Below, one piece after another: positions 60,561 to 64,000 of a stretch of DNA of 64,000 nucleotides. The notes beneath the pieces were generated by a model, which was not told the DNA's origin, made no database searches, and saw nothing but the letters and a program-made list of their open reading frames with translations. The DNA is from Streptomyces sp. NRRL WC-3626. GTDB taxonomy: Bacteria > Actinomycetota > Actinomycetes > Streptomycetales > Streptomycetaceae. The DNA lies in contig NZ_JOCA01000018.1 of NCBI RefSeq assembly GCF_000718785.1, forward strand, positions 1 through 64,000, written 5' to 3'. Each line of letters begins with the position of its first letter. Within the stretch, counting starts at the first letter, position 1. The position numbers were made by a program, and so were the translations under genes.

Positions 60561-62064
60561 GCGGTGGGGGGCTGCTGGTCGCCGGGACCACCTCGGACGC
60601 CGGCAAGAGCGTGGTGACCGCCGGGATCTGCCGGTGGCTGGCGCGGCAGGGTGTCAAGGTCGCGCCGTTCAAGGCGCAGAACATGTCGCTGAACTCGTTC
60701 GTCACCCGGGAGGGCGCCGAGATCGGCCGGGCGCAGGCCATGCAGGCGCAGGCCTGCCGCCTCGAGCCGACGGCGCTGATGAACCCGGTGCTGCTCAAGC
60801 CGGGCGGCGAGCGGTCGAGCCAGGTGGTGCTGCTGGGCAGGCCGGTCGGCGAGATGAGCGCCCGCGGCTACCACGGGGGGCGCCAACAACGGCTGCTGGG
60901 CACGGTGCTGGACTGTCTGGAGCAGTTGCGGGGCACGTATGACGCGGTGATCTGTGAGGGGGCCGGCAGCCCGGCCGAGATCAACCTGCGGCGCACCGAC
61001 ATCGTGAACATGGGGATCGCCCGGGGTGCCCGGCTGCCGGTCCTGGTGGTCGGCGACATCGACCGGGGCGGCGTCTTCGCGTCCTTCTTCGGCACCGTCG
61101 CCCTGCTGTCGCGCGAGGACCAGGACCTGGTCGCCGGGTTCCTGGTGAACAAGTTCCGGGGCGATGTGTCGCTGCTGGAACCGGGCCTGGACATGCTGCA
61201 CGGCCTCACCGGGCGGCGGACGTACGGCGTGCTGCCGTTCCGGCACGGGCTCGGCATCGACGAGGAGGACGGACTGAGGGTGTCCCTGCGGGGCACCGTG
61301 CGGGAGTCCGTGGTCGCCGCGCCGGTGGGCGAGGACGTGCTGCGGGTCGCCGTGTGCGCGCTGCCGCTGATGTCCAACTTCACCGACGTGGACGCCCTGG
61401 CCGCCGAACCCGGTGTCGTGGTGCGGTTCGTGGACCGGCCCGAGGAGCTGGCCGACGCCGACCTCGTGGTGGTGCCGGGCACGCGCGGCACCGTGAGGGC
61501 GCTGGAGTGGCTCCGGGAGCGCGGTCTGGCGGACGCGCTGAAGCGGAGGGCGGCCGAGGGGCGTCCGGTGCTCGGGATCTGCGGCGGCTTCCAGCTCCTC
61601 GGGGAGCACATCGAGGACGACGTCGAGAGCCGCGCGGGACACGTGGACGGGCTCGGCGTCCTGCCCGTGCGGGTGCGGTTCGCCCGCGAGAAGACCCTCA
61701 CCCGGCCCGTCGGGGAAGCCCTCGGGGAGCCCGTCGAGGGGTACGAGATCCATCACGGCGTCGCCGAGGTCCTCGGCGGGGAGGCCTTCTTGGACGGCTG
61801 CCGGGTCGGCGGGACCTGGGGCACGCACTGGCACGGCTCGCTGGAGTCGGACGGTTTCCGGCGGGCCTTCCTGCGCGAGGTCGCGCGGGCGGCGGGCCGC
61901 CGCTTCGTGCCCGCCCCCGGCACCTCGTTCGCCGCGCTGCGCGAGGAGCAGCTCGACCGGCTCGGCGACCTGATCGAACAGCACGCGGACACGGACGCGC
62001 TGTGGCGGCTCATCGAGTCCGGCGCGCCACGAGGACTGCCTTTCATTCCACCGGGAGCGCCCGC

Positions 62065-62068
<4 letters not shown>
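60557..62068 (+). CDS. cobQ: Cobyric acid synthase (CobQ)
   Basis: A 503-residue glutamine amidotransferase that amidates four carboxylates of cobyrinic a,c-diamide. The N-terminal P-loop-like nucleotide domain has [27 protein letters not shown] and [15 protein letters not shown]. The C-terminal class I-type GATase has the catalytic Cys in [10 protein letters not shown] and His in [10 protein letters not shown]. The start is GTG 60557, coupled to cobD; its stop overlaps the cobN start. Confidence 0.95.

Positions 62069-64000
<1,932 letters not shown>

Overview
The window is about 64 kb of very GC-rich actinobacterial chromosome, almost certainly from a Streptomyces. Supporting signs are extreme third-position GC, many GTG starts, 4-bp stop/start overlaps, a chaplin, a Spo0M homologue, an 82-residue zinc-knuckle protein, a small nucleoid protein resembling Gbn, and a gene order that, from memory, matches the S. 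coelicolor stretch around SCO1792 to SCO1849. Most of it is conserved core chromosome. I see no prophage, biosynthetic gene cluster, CRISPR array or tRNA gene. The left edge carries the promoter/leader side of a minus-strand rRNA operon whose structural genes lie outside the window.

Layout. 0.4-6 kb: alkyl-purine glycosylase, Spo0M, PEBP-family protein, HNH endonuclease, NfeD plus SPFH membrane pair, orphan ABC ATPase. 6-12.6 kb: unknown protein, a large inverted-repeat element, chaplin chpE, a NarL/GAF two-component pair, SDR plus QueA-like pair, secreted lytic transglycosylase with a structured leader. 12.6-19.6 kb: FHA-FHA-ABC transporter, large membrane protein (streptophobe type), serB with a MITE-like palindrome sitting in its stop codon, SixA phosphatase. 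19.7-30.6 kb: CynX/NimT-type exporter and divergent GntR regulator with a shared palindromic operator, fabG-fabI, tldD-tldE, tyrS, small membrane proteins, moaA. 30.9-36.3 kb: actP plus DUF485, then two tandem secreted subtilisins. 36.3-46.5 kb: class III CoA transferase, CopD-like membrane protein, exonuclease-BRCT, zinc protein, SURF1, then a tightly coupled run of symporter, ECF sigma factor, small membrane protein, GH15 glycosidase and an atypical SDR. 46.5-50 kb: a five-gene Asp23/AmaP operon with a divergent Asp23-like gene, flanked on both sides by repeat elements. 50-57.5 kb: enoyl-CoA hydratase, Gbn-like protein with a nearby GATC cluster, ABC-F ATPase, VOC protein, unknown protein, alpha/beta hydrolase, class II aldolase. 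57.6-64 kb: pitH2-like phosphate transporter behind a PHO box, then a cobalamin riboswitch and the coupled operon cobD-cobQ-cobN (cobN runs off the end).

The most unusual content is non-coding. One dispersed palindromic unit occurs at least six times, twice as a roughly 150-bp long inverted repeat preceded by an 8-bp GATC-containing array. There is a 179-bp MITE-like element with CTAG duplications in the serB stop codon, a GATC cluster next to gbn, and several genes whose -10 box lies only 6-8 nt before the start codon, which suggests leaderless mRNAs.
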